Of a stretch of DNA of 64,000 nucleotides, positions 47,036 through 57,284 are shown in pieces. Source of the DNA: Mycobacterium seoulense (GTDB lineage: Bacteria > Actinomycetota > Actinomycetes > Mycobacteriales > Mycobacteriaceae). The notes beneath the pieces are model-generated. The model did not search any database and was not told where the DNA came from. It was given only the letters and a program-made list of their open reading frames with translations. The stretch is taken from the NCBI RefSeq assembly GCF_010731595.1, contig NZ_AP022582.1, forward strand, positions 1 to 64,000, given 5' to 3'. Made by a program: the position numbers and the translations under genes. Within the stretch, counting starts at the first letter, position 1. Every line of letters begins with the position of its first letter.

Positions 47036-48375
47036 ACGACCGCGCTGTCGGGCTCGGCGAAGCCCGGGATCAGCTCCTCCGAGAGCGCCTTGATCGGCAC
47101 CCGCGCGTCCAGCTGGCACAGGATCGCGGCCACCGACGCGATGACGCGCATCGGGATGGCCAGCTTGGGCGGCAGGTCCATCTGCCGGGCCGTCTTGATC
47201 TGCGACACCGACCGGTCGATCTGGCCCACGGTCATGCGCTGCAGCCACTTGCGCGTGTAGTGGAACTCGTCGACCTCGATGGGCTCGACGTACTGGCGCA
47301 GCATCTCGTCGATGTCGCGCACCGACACCTGCTGACCCTTCTGGATGAAGCCGACCTTCTCCATCGTCGGCAACAGCAGGTCGTAGTTCTTGTCGCGGGC
47401 CAGGCGGATCGTCATCCCGAGCTCGATCGGGTAGCCGCCGGGCAGGGGGGCGACGGCGCCGAAGTCGATGACACCCATCCGGTCGTCGGGCAGCAGCATG
47501 AAGTTCCCCGGGTGGGCGTCGCCGTGCAGCATCCCCAGCCGCCGCGGTGCGTCGAAGGTGAGCTCGAGCAGCCGGGTGCCGATGAGGTCGCGCTGCTCGC
47601 GGGTCCCGTTGCGGATGATCTCCGCCAGCGGCAACCCGTCGATCCACTCCTGGACCACGACCTTGGGCGCGCTGGCCACGACGTGGGGTATCACGAAGCG
47701 GGGATGGCCCTCGTAGGCCTTGGCGAAGGCGCGCTGGTTGTCGGCCTCCAGCCGGTAGTCGAGTTCCATCTCGGTGCGTTCGACCAGTTCGTCGACGATG
47801 CCCTGGACGTCGGCGCCCGGGGCGAGCTGTTTGACCACGCCGACCAGCCGCTGCATGGTTTTCAGGTCGGCGCGCAGCGCCTCATCGGCGCCCGGGTACT
47901 GGATCTTGACGGCGACCGTGCGGCCATCGGACCACACCGCCTTGTGCACCTGGCCGATGCTGGCCGAGGCGACGGGCTTGTCGTCGAACGAACTGAACCG
48001 CTCCCGCCACTTGGTGCCCAGCTGGGCGTCGAGCACCCGGTGCACCTTGTTGGCGGGCAGCGGTGGGGCGTCCTTCTGCAGCTTGGTCAGCGCCTCGCGG
48101 TAGGGCTCGCCGTATTCGTCCGGGATGGCGGCCTCCATGACCGACAGGGCCTGGCCCACCTTCATCGCTCCGCCCTTGAGCTCCCCCAAGACGGTGAACA
48201 GCTGGTTGGCGGCTTTCTCCATCAGCTCGGCCTGGACTTCGTCCCTTGACTTGCCGGTCAGCCGTTTGCCGAAGCCGAGCGCAGCCCGCCCGGCGAAGCC
48301 GACCGGGATGCTGGCCAGCTTCGCGTTCCGCGCCGCACGGCCGCGTTTGATGTCTGCCACGTCTCCATCATCCAT
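47032..48375 (-). CDS. ABC1/ADCK-type (UbiB-like) atypical kinase
   Basis: 447 aa from ATG 48375, or GTG 48360 (VADIKRGRAARN). The diagnostic KxGQ segment is GGAMKVGQALSVMEAAIPDE, with VASASIGQVHKAVW (Ala-rich loop), VAVKIQYPG (Lys), HGDAHPGNFMLLPDDRMG and IDFGAV (metal-binding Asp). UbiB/ADCK proteins bind nucleotide and support lipid or quinone pathways. Equivalent to Rv3197, which is sometimes misannotated as an ABC transporter. Real substrate unknown. Confidence 0.9.
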   Translation of the reverse strand: MDDGDVADIKRGRAARNAKLASIPVGFAGRAALGFGKRLTGKSRDEVQAELMEKAANQLFTVLGELKGGAMKVGQALSVMEAAIPDEYGEPYREALTKLQKDAPPLPANKVHRVLDAQLGTKWRERFSSFDDKPVASASIGQVHKAVWSDGRTVAVKIQYPGADEALRADLKTMQRLVGVVKQLAPGADVQGIVDELVERTEMELDYRLEADNQRAFAKAYEGHPRFVIPHVVASAPKVVVQEWIDGLPLAEIIRNGTREQRDLIGTRLLELTFDAPRRLGMLHGDAHPGNFMLLPDDRMGVIDFGAVAPLPGGYPIELGMTIRLARDKNYDLLLPTMEKVGFIQKGQQVSVRDIDEMLRQYVEPIEVDEFHYTRKWLQRMTVGQIDRSVSQIKTARQMDLPPKLAIPMRVIASVAAILCQLDARVPIKALSEELIPGFAEPDSAVV

Positions 48376-48509
48376 GACGGCCGGCTCGGCTCGCGCTTGA
48401 TCTTCACAACACCTCGTCCCCGCGCGGCCGGCGGCCCCGAGCCCTAGGTTGTCCTTGCGGGCCGCACTAGGCGACTCCGCGAATGGCGCATCCGAAGGAC
48501 GGCCAGGAC

Positions 48510-48683
48510 ATGTCAGCAAAGCAGTCGCAGCACGACGCCGCGGACGCCTTGTTCAGGGCGATCATCGAGACGCTGGACAAACATCGCACCGACCGCACCT
48601 TGACCGCGGAGATCCTGCACCACCTCGCCACGGCCTACGAATCGGTGTCGACGAACGTTCCGGACCAGGGGCAGCGGGGTTAG
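48510..48683 (+). CDS. Small conserved hypothetical protein
   Basis: 57 aa from ATG 48510 (MSAKQSQHDAADALFRAIIE), or 66 aa from ATG 48483. It is predicted all-helical (LFRAIIETLDKHRTDRTL, AEILHHLATAYESV). Its stop overlaps that of the convergent E1-like gene by four bases. No cysteine, so it is an unlikely substrate for azole-forming enzymes. Function unknown. Confidence 0.65.
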   Translation: MSAKQSQHDAADALFRAIIETLDKHRTDRTLTAEILHHLATAYESVSTNVPDQGQRG

Positions 48684-49555
48684 CACGCGCACAGCGGGTG
48701 CCGGGTCCACTGCCGCGCGACGATCGCGCCGGCGTTGAGATCGAATTCCAGTGTGGCGTCGAGCGTCTGCGGCGGACCCGGATCGGGTACCGCCCCTTGC
48801 CGGCGCACGGCCGCGATCACCCGGTTCACCTGGCTGAGCGCCAGCGCCGCGGTTGCCAGCAGCGTCGCCCGGTCGGCCACCCCGACCGTTTCCCGCAGCT
48901 GCGCCGAGATGGCCGGCCAGGCGGCGTCGCGGTCCCGGCGGTGCAAATCGGCGCAGCCCAGGCAGCTGGTCCTGCCCGGGATGACCAGCGGGCCGACCAG
49001 CCCGATGCCGTCGCGGACCCGCACCGGCAGGTGCGGGACACGCCGGGTGTGCAGGTCGCGGACCATGCGCGGATCGGCGACCAGATAATCGGACAGCACC
49101 ATCAGATCGACGTCGGTGGCGGACACGGCGGCGTGCGGTTGACTGGTGTGCGCGATTCGGGCACCCGAGCAGCGCAACGCCTCGACCAGCAGGTCCGAGA
49201 GCGGGCCGCGGCCGTGGATCCGGATGGACGGCGCGCGACCGCGGGACTTCGCGCATTCGGTCGCGACGCCCGCACCGATCAGCCGGGCTACCAGGTCCCT
49301 CAGGCCGTCGGCATCCAGCAGGCCGCGGTCGGCGGCGCGGCGCTGCAGCTCCGCAAGCGGCGTCGGTGAGCGCATGGACCGCAGCAACGCGGCCAAATCC
49401 GCCGCGCCCAGTCCGCCCGGGCGACGCACCAGCACGGCGCGGCGCGGATCCCAGCCGACCTGCACGGCGCCGTCGGGCCGCAGTAGCACCGGCATGGCCG
49501 GGTCCAGCGCGTAGAGAGCAGAGGACGTCTGCGGCACGAATGCCGACTGTGCCAC
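48680..49555 (-). CDS. E1/cyclodehydratase-like (ThiF-related, TOMM leader-binding) protein
   Basis: 291 aa. The C-terminal part has a zinc tetrad laid out as in E1 and azoline cyclodehydratase proteins: C198-x2-C201 in IPGRTSCLGCADLHRRDRDA, and C289-x-C291 in the final HPLCAC. The N-terminal 100 residues resemble a winged-helix peptide-clamp domain (LLRSMRSPTPLAELQRRAAD, RGLLDADGLRDLVARLIGAG). The glycine-rich ATP loop of true E1 enzymes is absent or degenerate (IRIHGRGPLSDLL). Equivalent to Rv3196; substrate unknown. Confidence 0.7.
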   Translation of the reverse strand: MAQSAFVPQTSSALYALDPAMPVLLRPDGAVQVGWDPRRAVLVRRPGGLGAADLAALLRSMRSPTPLAELQRRAADRGLLDADGLRDLVARLIGAGVATECAKSRGRAPSIRIHGRGPLSDLLVEALRCSGARIAHTSQPHAAVSATDVDLMVLSDYLVADPRMVRDLHTRRVPHLPVRVRDGIGLVGPLVIPGRTSCLGCADLHRRDRDAAWPAISAQLRETVGVADRATLLATAALALSQVNRVIAAVRRQGAVPDPGPPQTLDATLEFDLNAGAIVARQWTRHPLCAC

Positions 49556-49602
49556 GCCGGCGGCGATGGGCCCGGTCAGTTATCCACAGAACCGCCGAAC
49601 CG

Positions 49603-49836
49603 TCAGGGTTGTCCAGCCGGTGCGGGCGGCGGCGGTGGTGGGCACGGCTTGCCGCCGCGTATTCCAATGACCGTTCCGTTCGTCGTGGTCACCGGTCCGA
49701 CCGTGACGCCGCAGGGCCAGTTGGCCTCGTTACCGGGATCATTCGGGTCGGGGGCCGGATCAGCTTGCGCGACCCCGGCACTGAACGCCAGGGCGACTGT
49801 CGCCAGTCCCGCGGCGATGATTGGTTGTCTCCGCAT
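49603..49836 (-). CDS. Small exported proline-rich protein
   Basis: 77 aa from ATG 49836 (or 80 from GTG 49845). A signal peptide (MRRQPIIAAGLATVALAFSA) ends GVAQADP, a good cleavage site. The mature 50 residues hold two cysteines (NWPCGV, GKPCPP) and a run of six prolines. This is a common type of small secreted mycobacterial protein; function unknown. Confidence 0.7.
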   Translation of the reverse strand: MRRQPIIAAGLATVALAFSAGVAQADPAPDPNDPGNEANWPCGVTVGPVTTTNGTVIGIRGGKPCPPPPPPAPAGQP

Positions 49837-50015
49837 TTTCCCCACCTAATGTCTAGCGTCCGTAGCCAGCATGCGCTCTCAGCCTAGTGGATCGGGCCGA
49901 TGCGCTCGACCTCAACGGGGTAGCAGCTACGCTGCTCGTGGACTCGGAACGGTGCGTGCACTATGCGCGAATTACGTTGTGCGCACGCGTTTGTTGTATG
50001 GGACCGCCGCCCCGG

Positions 50016-51359
50016 TCAGTTATCCACAGGGCCGGCGTCGGGGCCCTCGGGGTTCTCCTCGAGCTTGGCGATCGCCTCGTCGATGCCGCTGGTGTCGCCG
50101 CCGATGACCCGGTCGATGAAGCCGGCCGGGTCGTCGAGGTCCTCGGCGTCGGGCAGCAGATCGGGGTGTTGCCAGATGGCGTCGCGGGCATCCATGCCGG
50201 CGGCCTCGGTGAGGCGCTCCCACAGCGCGGCGGCTTCGCGCATCTTGCGGGGGCGCAGCTCGAGGCCCACCAGCGTCGCGAACGTCTGCTCGGCCGGGCC
50301 GCCGGTGGCGCGGCGGCGGCGCAGCGTCTCGCTGAGCGCGGCCGCCCCCGGAATCCGGTCGCCCAGGGCCGCGGTCACCACCACCTGCACCCAGCCCTCG
50401 ATCAACGCGAGCAGCGTCTCGAGGCGTTCCAGCGCCTGCGTCTGCGCCGGGGTCGCCTTGGGCTCGAAAACGCCCTGCCCCAAGAGGTTTTCGATGGCGG
50501 CCGGATCGGACAGGGTCGCCGGGTTGAAGTCGCGGGCCAGCTCCTCGATCCCGCTCATGTCGATCTGCATGCCCGTCGCGTAGGCCTCCACGGCGCCCAG
50601 CAGCTGGCTCGACAGCCACGGCACGTGGCCGAACAGCCGGTGGTGGGCGGCCTCGCGGGCGGCCAGGAACGTCATGATCTCGCTGCGGGGCTGCTCGAGC
50701 CCCGAGGCGAACGACTCCACGGCGTCGGGCAGGATGGCGGCAACGCCCTTGGGCCCCAACGGCAGCCCGATCTCGGTCGACGTCAGCACCTCGCGGGACA
50801 ACCGGCCCAGCGCCTGCCCCAGCTGGGAGCCGAAGGCCATACCTCCCATCTGCGACATCACCGCCATCAGCGGGCCGGCCATGCCCTTGGCCTCCTCGGG
50901 AAGCGAGGAGGCCCATACCGTCGAAATCTGTTGTGCCATCGGGTCGCACAACCGTTTCCAAGTCTCCAAGGTGTTGTCGACCCAGTCGGCCGGGCTCCAG
51001 CCCACCGCCTTGCTGGTGCCGGCGGGCAGCGCCGTGGCGCCGTCCAGCCAGGTCTCGGCGAGGTGCACCGCGTCGGCGATCGCCGAGTGCGTCGTCGGCG
51101 GGATGGGCGCGACGAACCCGATCGAATTCGTCGCCACCCGGCGCGCCAGTTCGTAGTTGACCGGTCCCGAGGTTTCGCCCCCGGCCATCCCGGCGCCCGC
51201 GCTGGAGAACATCTGACCCAGCTGGGTGAAGATCTGCCCGAGGTCGCCCATGCCGAATGCGCCGAACGGATCGGAGCCGCCGGGGCCGGAATTGGGATCT
51301 TTCTTCCCCGGATTGTCGGGGTCTTCTCCGGGGGAGAAGCCGAAAGGCAGGTCAGCCAT
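50016..51359 (-). CDS. Zincin-like metallopeptidase (DUF2342 family)
   Basis: 447 aa from ATG 51359 (MADLPFGFSPGEDPDNPGKK), with a Gly/Pro-rich lead. The helix MTFLAAREAAHHRLFGHVPW carries the family's HExxH-like site (E-A-A-H-H with a following GH), and LLALIEGWVQVVVTAALGDR holds the later Glu. Long helices follow. Annotated in actinobacteria as zinc-dependent metalloprotease; equivalent to Rv3195. No signal peptide. Activity is inferred. Confidence 0.82.
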   Translation of the reverse strand: MADLPFGFSPGEDPDNPGKKDPNSGPGGSDPFGAFGMGDLGQIFTQLGQMFSSAGAGMAGGETSGPVNYELARRVATNSIGFVAPIPPTTHSAIADAVHLAETWLDGATALPAGTSKAVGWSPADWVDNTLETWKRLCDPMAQQISTVWASSLPEEAKGMAGPLMAVMSQMGGMAFGSQLGQALGRLSREVLTSTEIGLPLGPKGVAAILPDAVESFASGLEQPRSEIMTFLAAREAAHHRLFGHVPWLSSQLLGAVEAYATGMQIDMSGIEELARDFNPATLSDPAAIENLLGQGVFEPKATPAQTQALERLETLLALIEGWVQVVVTAALGDRIPGAAALSETLRRRRATGGPAEQTFATLVGLELRPRKMREAAALWERLTEAAGMDARDAIWQHPDLLPDAEDLDDPAGFIDRVIGGDTSGIDEAIAKLEENPEGPDAGPVDN

Positions 51360-51454
51360 ACCGTCAACGGTACTCACCGCGGGAACGGAGCGGGCGGTCT
51401 CGGGTCGGCTTGTGGCTGAACCGGGGGCGGTGGGCTCCGTCTAGTGTAATCGGC

Positions 51455-52477
51455 GTGAACAGGCGGATTCTGACCTTGATGGTCGCGCTGGTGCCGATCC
51501 TGGTCTTCGGCGTGTTGCTCGCGGTGGTGACCGTGCCGTTCGTCTCGTTGGGCCCCGGGCCGACCTTCGACACGCTCGGTGAGGTCGACGGCAAGCAGGT
51601 GGTGGCGATCGAGGGCACCGCGACGCATCCGACCACCGGGCACCTGAACATGACCACGGTGTCCCAGCGGGACGAGCTGACGCTGGGTGAAGCGCTGACG
51701 CTGTGGCTTTCGGGCCAGGAGCAGCTGGTCCCGCGCGACCTGATCTATCCACCGGGCAAGTCGCGGGACGAGGTCGACAAGGCCAACAACGCCGACTTCA
51801 AGGACTCCGAGGACAGCGCCGAGTACGCCGCCCTGGGCTACCTCAAGTACCCGGCGGCGGTGACGGTCGCCAAGGTCACCGATCCGGGCCCGTCGGCGGG
51901 CAAGCTGAAGAACGGCGACGCCATCGACGCGGTCAACGGCGTCCCGGTGGCCGACGTCGACCAGTTCACCGGGTTGCTGAAGGGCACCAAGCCCGGCCAG
52001 ACGGTGACCATCGACTACCGGCGCAAGAACGAACCGGCCGGCGTGGCGCAAATTACGCTGGGCGCGAACAAGGATCGCGACTACGGCTTCCTCGGTGTCG
52101 CCGTGCTCACCGCGCCGTGGGCGCCGTTCGTCGTCGACTTCAACCTCGCCAACGTGGGTGGGCCGTCGGCCGGCTTGATGTTCAGCCTGGCGGTGGTCGA
52201 CAAGCTGACCACCGGCGACCTGGCCGGGTCGAAGTTCATCGCGGGGACCGGCACCATCTCGGCCGACGGGAAGGTGGGCCAGATCGGCGGCATCACGCAC
52301 AAGATGGTCGCCGCCCACGCGGCCGGCGCCACCGTGTTTCTGGTGCCGGCCAAAAACTGCTACGAGGCCAACTCGGACAATCCGTCCGGCCTGCGCCTGG
52401 TGAAGGTCGAGACCCTCAGCCAGGCGGTCGACGCGCTGCACGCGATCACGTCGGGGGGCCAGGCGCCGAGCTGCTGA
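51455..52477 (+). CDS. PDZ-domain Lon-type serine protease (YlbL-like), membrane-anchored
   Basis: 340 aa. An N-terminal helix (LTLMVALVPILVFGVLLAVV) anchors an extracytoplasmic region with a PDZ domain (GPSAGKLKNGDAIDAVNGVP) and a Lon S16 protease domain. The catalytic dyad is visible as Ser238 in NVGGPSAGLMFSLAVVD and Lys283 in GGITHKMVAAHAAGA, spaced 45 as in Lon. TAGTGT at 51442-51447 puts the transcript start at the GTG, so it is probably leaderless. Equivalent to Rv3194c. Confidence 0.9.
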   Translation: MNRRILTLMVALVPILVFGVLLAVVTVPFVSLGPGPTFDTLGEVDGKQVVAIEGTATHPTTGHLNMTTVSQRDELTLGEALTLWLSGQEQLVPRDLIYPPGKSRDEVDKANNADFKDSEDSAEYAALGYLKYPAAVTVAKVTDPGPSAGKLKNGDAIDAVNGVPVADVDQFTGLLKGTKPGQTVTIDYRRKNEPAGVAQITLGANKDRDYGFLGVAVLTAPWAPFVVDFNLANVGGPSAGLMFSLAVVDKLTTGDLAGSKFIAGTGTISADGKVGQIGGITHKMVAAHAAGATVFLVPAKNCYEANSDNPSGLRLVKVETLSQAVDALHAITSGGQAPSC

Positions 52478-52551
52478 AGCTCGGCCGGGATCGCAGGTCG
52501 CGCGATGCGTAGAGTTGTCACCGTCGATCAATCGAGCAGGGAGCGTGGCCA

Positions 52552-55533
52552 GTGGGGATGCGGCCCACCGCACGGATGCCGAAGCTGACTCGGCGTAGCC
52601 GGGTTCTGATCCTGATCGCACTCGGTGTGATCGCGTTGCTGCTCGCCGGTCCTCGGCTGATCGACGCGTACGTGGACTGGCTGTGGTTCGGTGAGCTCGG
52701 CTACCGCTCGGTGTTCACGACAGTGCTGGTGACCCGGTTCGTGGTCTTTCTGGTGGCCGGTCTGCTGGTGGGCGGGATCGTGTTCGCCGGTCTGGCGGTG
52801 GCCTACCGCACCCGCCCGGTGTTCGTGCCGAGTAGCGACAACGATCCGGTGGCCCGGTACCGCGCGGTCGTCCTCTCCCGGCTCCGGCTGGTGGGCATCG
52901 GGGTCCCGGTCGCGATCGGTCTGCTGGCCGGCATCGTGGCGCAGAGCTACTGGGTGCGGATTCAGCTGTTCCTGCACGGCGGGGACTTCGGCATCCGGGA
53001 TCCGCAGTTCGGCAAGGACCTCGGCTTCTACGCGTTCGACCTGCCGTTCTACCGGCTGCTGCTCAGCTACCTGTTCGTCGCCGTGTTCCTGGCCTTCCTG
53101 GCCAACCTGTTGGCGCACTACATCTTTGGCGGCATCCGCCTGTCGGGGCGCACCGGCACGCTGAGCCGCTCGGCCCGAATCCAGCTGGTGACCGTGGTGG
53201 GGTTGCTGGTGCTGCTCAAGGCGTTCGCGTATTGGCTGGACCGCTACGAGTTGCTGTCGCACACGCGCGGGGGCAAGCCCTTCACCGGCGCCGGGTACAC
53301 CGACATCAACGCGGTGCTGCCGGCGAAGCTGATCCTCATGGCGATCGCGCTGATCTGCGCGGCCGCGGTGTTCTCCGCCGTCGTGCTGCGTGACTTGCGG
53401 ATTCCGGCCATCGGCTTGGTGCTGTTGCTGCTGTCGTCGTTGATCGTGGGCGCGGGGTGGCCGCTGATCGTCGAGCAGATCAGCGTCAAACCCAATGCGG
53501 CGCAGAAGGAAAGCGAATACATCAGCCGCAGCATCGCGGCGACGCGGCAGGCGTACGGCCTGACCTCGGACGTGGTGACCTACCGCACGTACGCCGGCGA
53601 CACGCAGGCCACGGCCCAGCAGGTGGCCGACGACCGGGCGACCACCTCCAACATCCGGTTGCTCGACCCGACGATCGTCAGCCCGGCCTTCACCCAGTTC
53701 CAGCAGGGCAAGAACTTCTTCTACTTCCCCGACCAGCTGTCCATCGACCGGTACGTCGACCGCACCGGCTCGCTGCGCGACTATGTCGTCGCGGCCCGCG
53801 AACTCAACCCCGACCGGCTGATCGACAACCAGCGGGACTGGATCAACCGGCACACCGTCTACACCCACGGCAACGGGTTCATCGCCTCGCCGGCCAACAC
53901 CGTGCGCGGAATCGCCAACGACCCCAACCAAAACGGTGGCTATCCCGAATTCCTGGTCAACGTCGTGGGCGCCAACGGCAACGTCGTGTCCGACGGCCCG
54001 GCACCGCTGGACCAGCCGCGCATCTACTACGGCCCCGTCATCTCCAACACCTCCGCCGACTACGCGATCGTCGGCCGCAACGGTGCGGACCGCGAATACG
54101 ATTACGAGACCAGCGCCGACACCAAGAACTACACCTACACCGGGCTCGGGGGAGTGCCCGTCGGGGACTGGTTGTCCCGCAGCGTGTTCGCCGCCAAGTT
54201 CGCCGAGCGAAACTTCCTGTTCTCCAACGTGATCGGCTCCAACAGCCGCATCCTGTTCAACCGCGACCCAGCCCGCCGCGTGGAGGCGGTGGCGCCGTGG
54301 CTGACCACCGACAGCTCCGTGTACCCGGCGATCGTCAACAAGCGGCTGGTGTGGATCATCGACGGCTACACCACGTTGGACAACTACCCGTACTCCGAAC
54401 TCACCTCGTTGGAATCGGCGACCGCCGACTCCAACGAGGTGGCGTTCAACAAGCTGGCCCCCGACAAGCAGGTCTCCTACATCCGCAACTCGGTCAAGGC
54501 GACGGTGGACGCCTACGACGGCACCGTCACGCTGTATCAGCAGGACGAACAGGACCCGGTGCTCAAGGCGTGGATGCAGGTCTTCCCCGGCACCGTCAAG
54601 CCGAAGAGCGACATCACCCCCGAACTCGCCGAGCACCTGCGCTACCCCGAGGACCTGTTCAAGGTGCAGCGGATGCTGCTGGCCAAGTACCACGTCAACG
54701 ATCCGGTGACGTTCTTCTCCACGTCCGACTTCTGGGACGTGCCGCTGGACCCGAACCCGACCGCCAGCAGCTATCAGCCGCCCTACTACATCGTCGCGAA
54801 AAACATTGCCAAGAACGACAATTCGTCGTCATACCAGCTGACAAGCGCGATGAACAGGTTCAAGCGCGACTACCTGGCCGCCTACATCAGCGCCAGCTCC
54901 GACCCCGCGACGTACGGCAGGATCACGGTGCTGACCGTCCCGGGTCAGGTCAACGGGCCCAAGTTGGCCAACAACGCCATCACCACCGACCCGGCGGTGT
55001 CCCAGGACCTCGGCGTGATCGGGCGTGACAATCAGAACCGCATCCGCTGGGGCAACCTGCTCACCCTGCCCGTGGGCCAGGGCGGTCTGCTGTATGTCGA
55101 ACCGGTTTACGCCTCCCCGGGGGCCAGCGACGCCGCCTCGTCGTACCCGCGGCTGATCCGGGTGGCGATGATGTACAACGACAAGATCGGGTACGGCCCC
55201 ACGGTGCGCGACGCGCTGACCGGGCTGTTCGGTCCCGGCGCCGGCGCCGCCGCGACCAGCATTCAGCCCACCGAAGGCGGCGCCCCCCAGGCCCCGCCGG
55301 TGAGCCCGCCCCCGCCGGCCGGACCACCGGGAGCGCCACCGCCGGTCGCGGCGGTTCCGCCGGTCCCGGACGGGTCGGTGACGCTGACCCCGGCCAAAGC
55401 CGCTGCCCTGCAAGAGATTCAGGCGGCGCTGGGCGCGGCCAAGGACGCCCAGAAGAAGGGTGACTTCGCCGGTTACGGTGCGGCGTTGCAGCGGTTGGAC
55501 GACGCCATCACCAAGTACAACAACACCAAATAG
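52552..55533 (+). CDS. UPF0182 family large membrane protein
   Basis: 993 aa. Seven or so transmembrane helices in the first 300 residues (for example [55 protein letters not shown]), then a 600-residue extracytoplasmic domain and a C-terminal Pro-rich linker ([20 protein letters not shown]) before a short helix. Length is typical of the actinobacterial and cyanobacterial UPF0182 family, whose role is unknown. Start GTG 52552 matches Rv3193c. Confidence 0.92.
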   Translation: MGMRPTARMPKLTRRSRVLILIALGVIALLLAGPRLIDAYVDWLWFGELGYRSVFTTVLVTRFVVFLVAGLLVGGIVFAGLAVAYRTRPVFVPSSDNDPVARYRAVVLSRLRLVGIGVPVAIGLLAGIVAQSYWVRIQLFLHGGDFGIRDPQFGKDLGFYAFDLPFYRLLLSYLFVAVFLAFLANLLAHYIFGGIRLSGRTGTLSRSARIQLVTVVGLLVLLKAFAYWLDRYELLSHTRGGKPFTGAGYTDINAVLPAKLILMAIALICAAAVFSAVVLRDLRIPAIGLVLLLLSSLIVGAGWPLIVEQISVKPNAAQKESEYISRSIAATRQAYGLTSDVVTYRTYAGDTQATAQQVADDRATTSNIRLLDPTIVSPAFTQFQQGKNFFYFPDQLSIDRYVDRTGSLRDYVVAARELNPDRLIDNQRDWINRHTVYTHGNGFIASPANTVRGIANDPNQNGGYPEFLVNVVGANGNVVSDGPAPLDQPRIYYGPVISNTSADYAIVGRNGADREYDYETSADTKNYTYTGLGGVPVGDWLSRSVFAAKFAERNFLFSNVIGSNSRILFNRDPARRVEAVAPWLTTDSSVYPAIVNKRLVWIIDGYTTLDNYPYSELTSLESATADSNEVAFNKLAPDKQVSYIRNSVKATVDAYDGTVTLYQQDEQDPVLKAWMQVFPGTVKPKSDITPELAEHLRYPEDLFKVQRMLLAKYHVNDPVTFFSTSDFWDVPLDPNPTASSYQPPYYIVAKNIAKNDNSSSYQLTSAMNRFKRDYLAAYISASSDPATYGRITVLTVPGQVNGPKLANNAITTDPAVSQDLGVIGRDNQNRIRWGNLLTLPVGQGGLLYVEPVYASPGASDAASSYPRLIRVAMMYNDKIGYGPTVRDALTGLFGPGAGAAATSIQPTEGGAPQAPPVSPPPPAGPPGAPPPVAAVPPVPDGSVTLTPAKAAALQEIQAALGAAKDAQKKGDFAGYGAALQRLDDAITKYNNTK

Positions 55534-55536
55534 CCC

Positions 55537-56517
55537 TCAGGCGTAGGCCGTCCGGAACCTCTCCCGATAGGCCTTCGGGCTGATGCCCAGGTGGTTGACG
55601 AACACCCGTCTCAGCGTTTCGATGCTGCCGAAGCCTGCCATGCCCGCCGTCTCGGTGACGGAGCGGCCGGATTCGAGTGCGCCACGGGCGAAGTCGACGC
55701 GAACCAGTTCGACATAGCGCGCCGGACTCATGCCGAGCTCGGATTGGAAGAGCCGGGTCAGCTGACGGGTGCTCAGTGACGCGCGGGCTGCAAGCGACGC
55801 CACGCTGTGATCGGCGGCCGGGTTGGCCGCCACCGCATCGATGACCGCGCGCAGCGGCGACTGTGGCGGCGGATCGGCCTCGACCAGTACCGAGAATTGC
55901 GATTGGCCCCCAGCGCGTTTGAGGTAGACGACCAGCCAGCGGGCCACGTCGCGGACCAGTTGCGTCCCGTGATCCATCTCGACCAACGCCAGCGCCAGGT
56001 CGATGCCCGACGAAATCCCGGCCGAGGTGAAGACGTCGCCGTCGCGGACGAAGATCGCGTCCGGCTCGACGGTGACATCGCGGAAGGCGCGGGCCAGCAG
56101 CCGGGCATCGTGCCAGTGCGTGGTGGCGCGCCGGCCGCTGAGCAGGCCGGCCTGGGCGAGGATGAACGACCCCGTGCAGATGGAGGCCATCCGCCGGGAC
56201 CGCGCCGACAACGATCCGACCGCCTCGACGAGCGCGGGGTCGATCGGCCGCCCGGGCAGGTGGTCGCTGCCGGCGACCAGGACGGTGTCGGCCGAATCGA
56301 TCGCCGCGATGCGGTCGCTGACACCCAATCGAGTCCCGATCGAGGTGGTCACGTCCCGACCGTCCACCGACGCGATCTTGAGCCGGTAGTCGGCGCCGAA
56401 CCGGTTGGCTTCGACGAAGACTTCGCCGGCCCCGGCGACGTCCAACAGGGTCACGTCGTCGAAGACGACGATCACCACCACCCGCGAACGCGCTTCGGCT
56501 CCGGCCACGTAACACAT
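55537..56517 (-). CDS. GlxA-type AraC regulator with DJ-1/PfpI domain
   Basis: 326 aa from ATG 56517 (MCYVAGAEARSRVVVIVVFD). The N-terminal DJ-1/PfpI domain includes VTLLDVAGAGEVFVEANRFG and MASICTGSFILAQAGLLSGR, where the nucleophile-elbow cysteine is kept (ICTGS). The C-terminal AraC domain is AARASLSTRQLTRLFQSELG and GFGSIETLRRVFVNHLGISP. It is divergent, 100 bases from the HD-nitroreductase-cupin operon, which it probably controls. Related proteins include isonitrile-hydratase-like folds. Confidence 0.87.
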   Translation of the reverse strand: MCYVAGAEARSRVVVIVVFDDVTLLDVAGAGEVFVEANRFGADYRLKIASVDGRDVTTSIGTRLGVSDRIAAIDSADTVLVAGSDHLPGRPIDPALVEAVGSLSARSRRMASICTGSFILAQAGLLSGRRATTHWHDARLLARAFRDVTVEPDAIFVRDGDVFTSAGISSGIDLALALVEMDHGTQLVRDVARWLVVYLKRAGGQSQFSVLVEADPPPQSPLRAVIDAVAANPAADHSVASLAARASLSTRQLTRLFQSELGMSPARYVELVRVDFARGALESGRSVTETAGMAGFGSIETLRRVFVNHLGISPKAYRERFRTAYA

Positions 56518-56616
56518 TGTGTCGCTTTCTGTGGAGAAGACGGCTCGAACGCCCACGGTCGGGCGGCCCGGTCCGCCGTACATTGGCAATCACGGTCACC
56601 CGAAGGAGACGAGATC

Positions 56617-57267
56617 ATGACCAGCAGCTCGATCGAAAGCATCGCCGGCATCCAGATCCCCGATACCGCGCTGGTGCGCGAGGCCACCGATTTCATCCGC
56701 GACGCCGAGGACGACCTGCTGTTCAACCACTCGCGCCGGGTATTTCTCTTCGGTGCGCTGCGGGGCCTGCGCCGCGGAATGCAGCCGGATCTCGAGCTGC
56801 TCTACGTCGCCGCGATGTTCCACGACCTCGGGCTCACCGGGCGCTACCGCACCTCGACCGTCCGCTTCGAGGTCGACGGCGCCGACGCGGCCCGCGACTT
56901 CCTGACGGCGCGCGGGGTCGACCGGGCCGACGCGGACAAGGTGTGGCTCGGGATCGCCCTGCACACCACCCCCGGCGTTCCCGAGTTCCTCGCACCCGAA
57001 GTCGCCCTGCTGCAGGCCGGGGTGGAAGTCGACGTGGTCGGCGTGGGCCGCGACGATCTGGCTCCCGACGCCCTCGCGGCGGTGACCGCCGCCCACCCGC
57101 GGCCCGATTTCAAGAACCGCATCCTGGCGGCGTTCAACGACGGCATGAAGCACCGTCCGCAGACCACCGCCGGCACCATGAACGCCGACGTGCTGGCGCA
57201 CTTCGATCCGGCCTTCGAGCGCGTCGACTTCGTCGACAAGATCCTCCACAACAGCTGGCCGGAGTAG
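56617..57267 (+). CDS. HD-domain hydrolase, cyanamide hydratase-like
   Basis: 216 aa, ATG 56617 after GAAGGAG. Metal ligands of an HD domain are seen as H38 (FNHSRRVFLFGALRG), H69-D70 (LLYVAAMFHDLGLTGRY) and LGIALHTTPG. The FNHSxRV...FHDLG layout is that of cyanamide-hydratase/DDI2-like HD proteins, which hydrate small nitrile-type compounds. First gene of a three-gene set with 17 and 21-base gaps. Substrate is inferred and uncertain. Confidence 0.78.
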   Translation: MTSSSIESIAGIQIPDTALVREATDFIRDAEDDLLFNHSRRVFLFGALRGLRRGMQPDLELLYVAAMFHDLGLTGRYRTSTVRFEVDGADAARDFLTARGVDRADADKVWLGIALHTTPGVPEFLAPEVALLQAGVEVDVVGVGRDDLAPDALAAVTAAHPRPDFKNRILAAFNDGMKHRPQTTAGTMNADVLAHFDPAFERVDFVDKILHNSWPE

Positions 57268-57284
57268 CGGAAAGGAGCAGACAA

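Noticed and set aside
52528..54693. 721-codon frame opposite the UPF0182 gene, rich in His/Gln/Asp
   Set aside because: Shadow; the opposing frame has membrane helices and family length.
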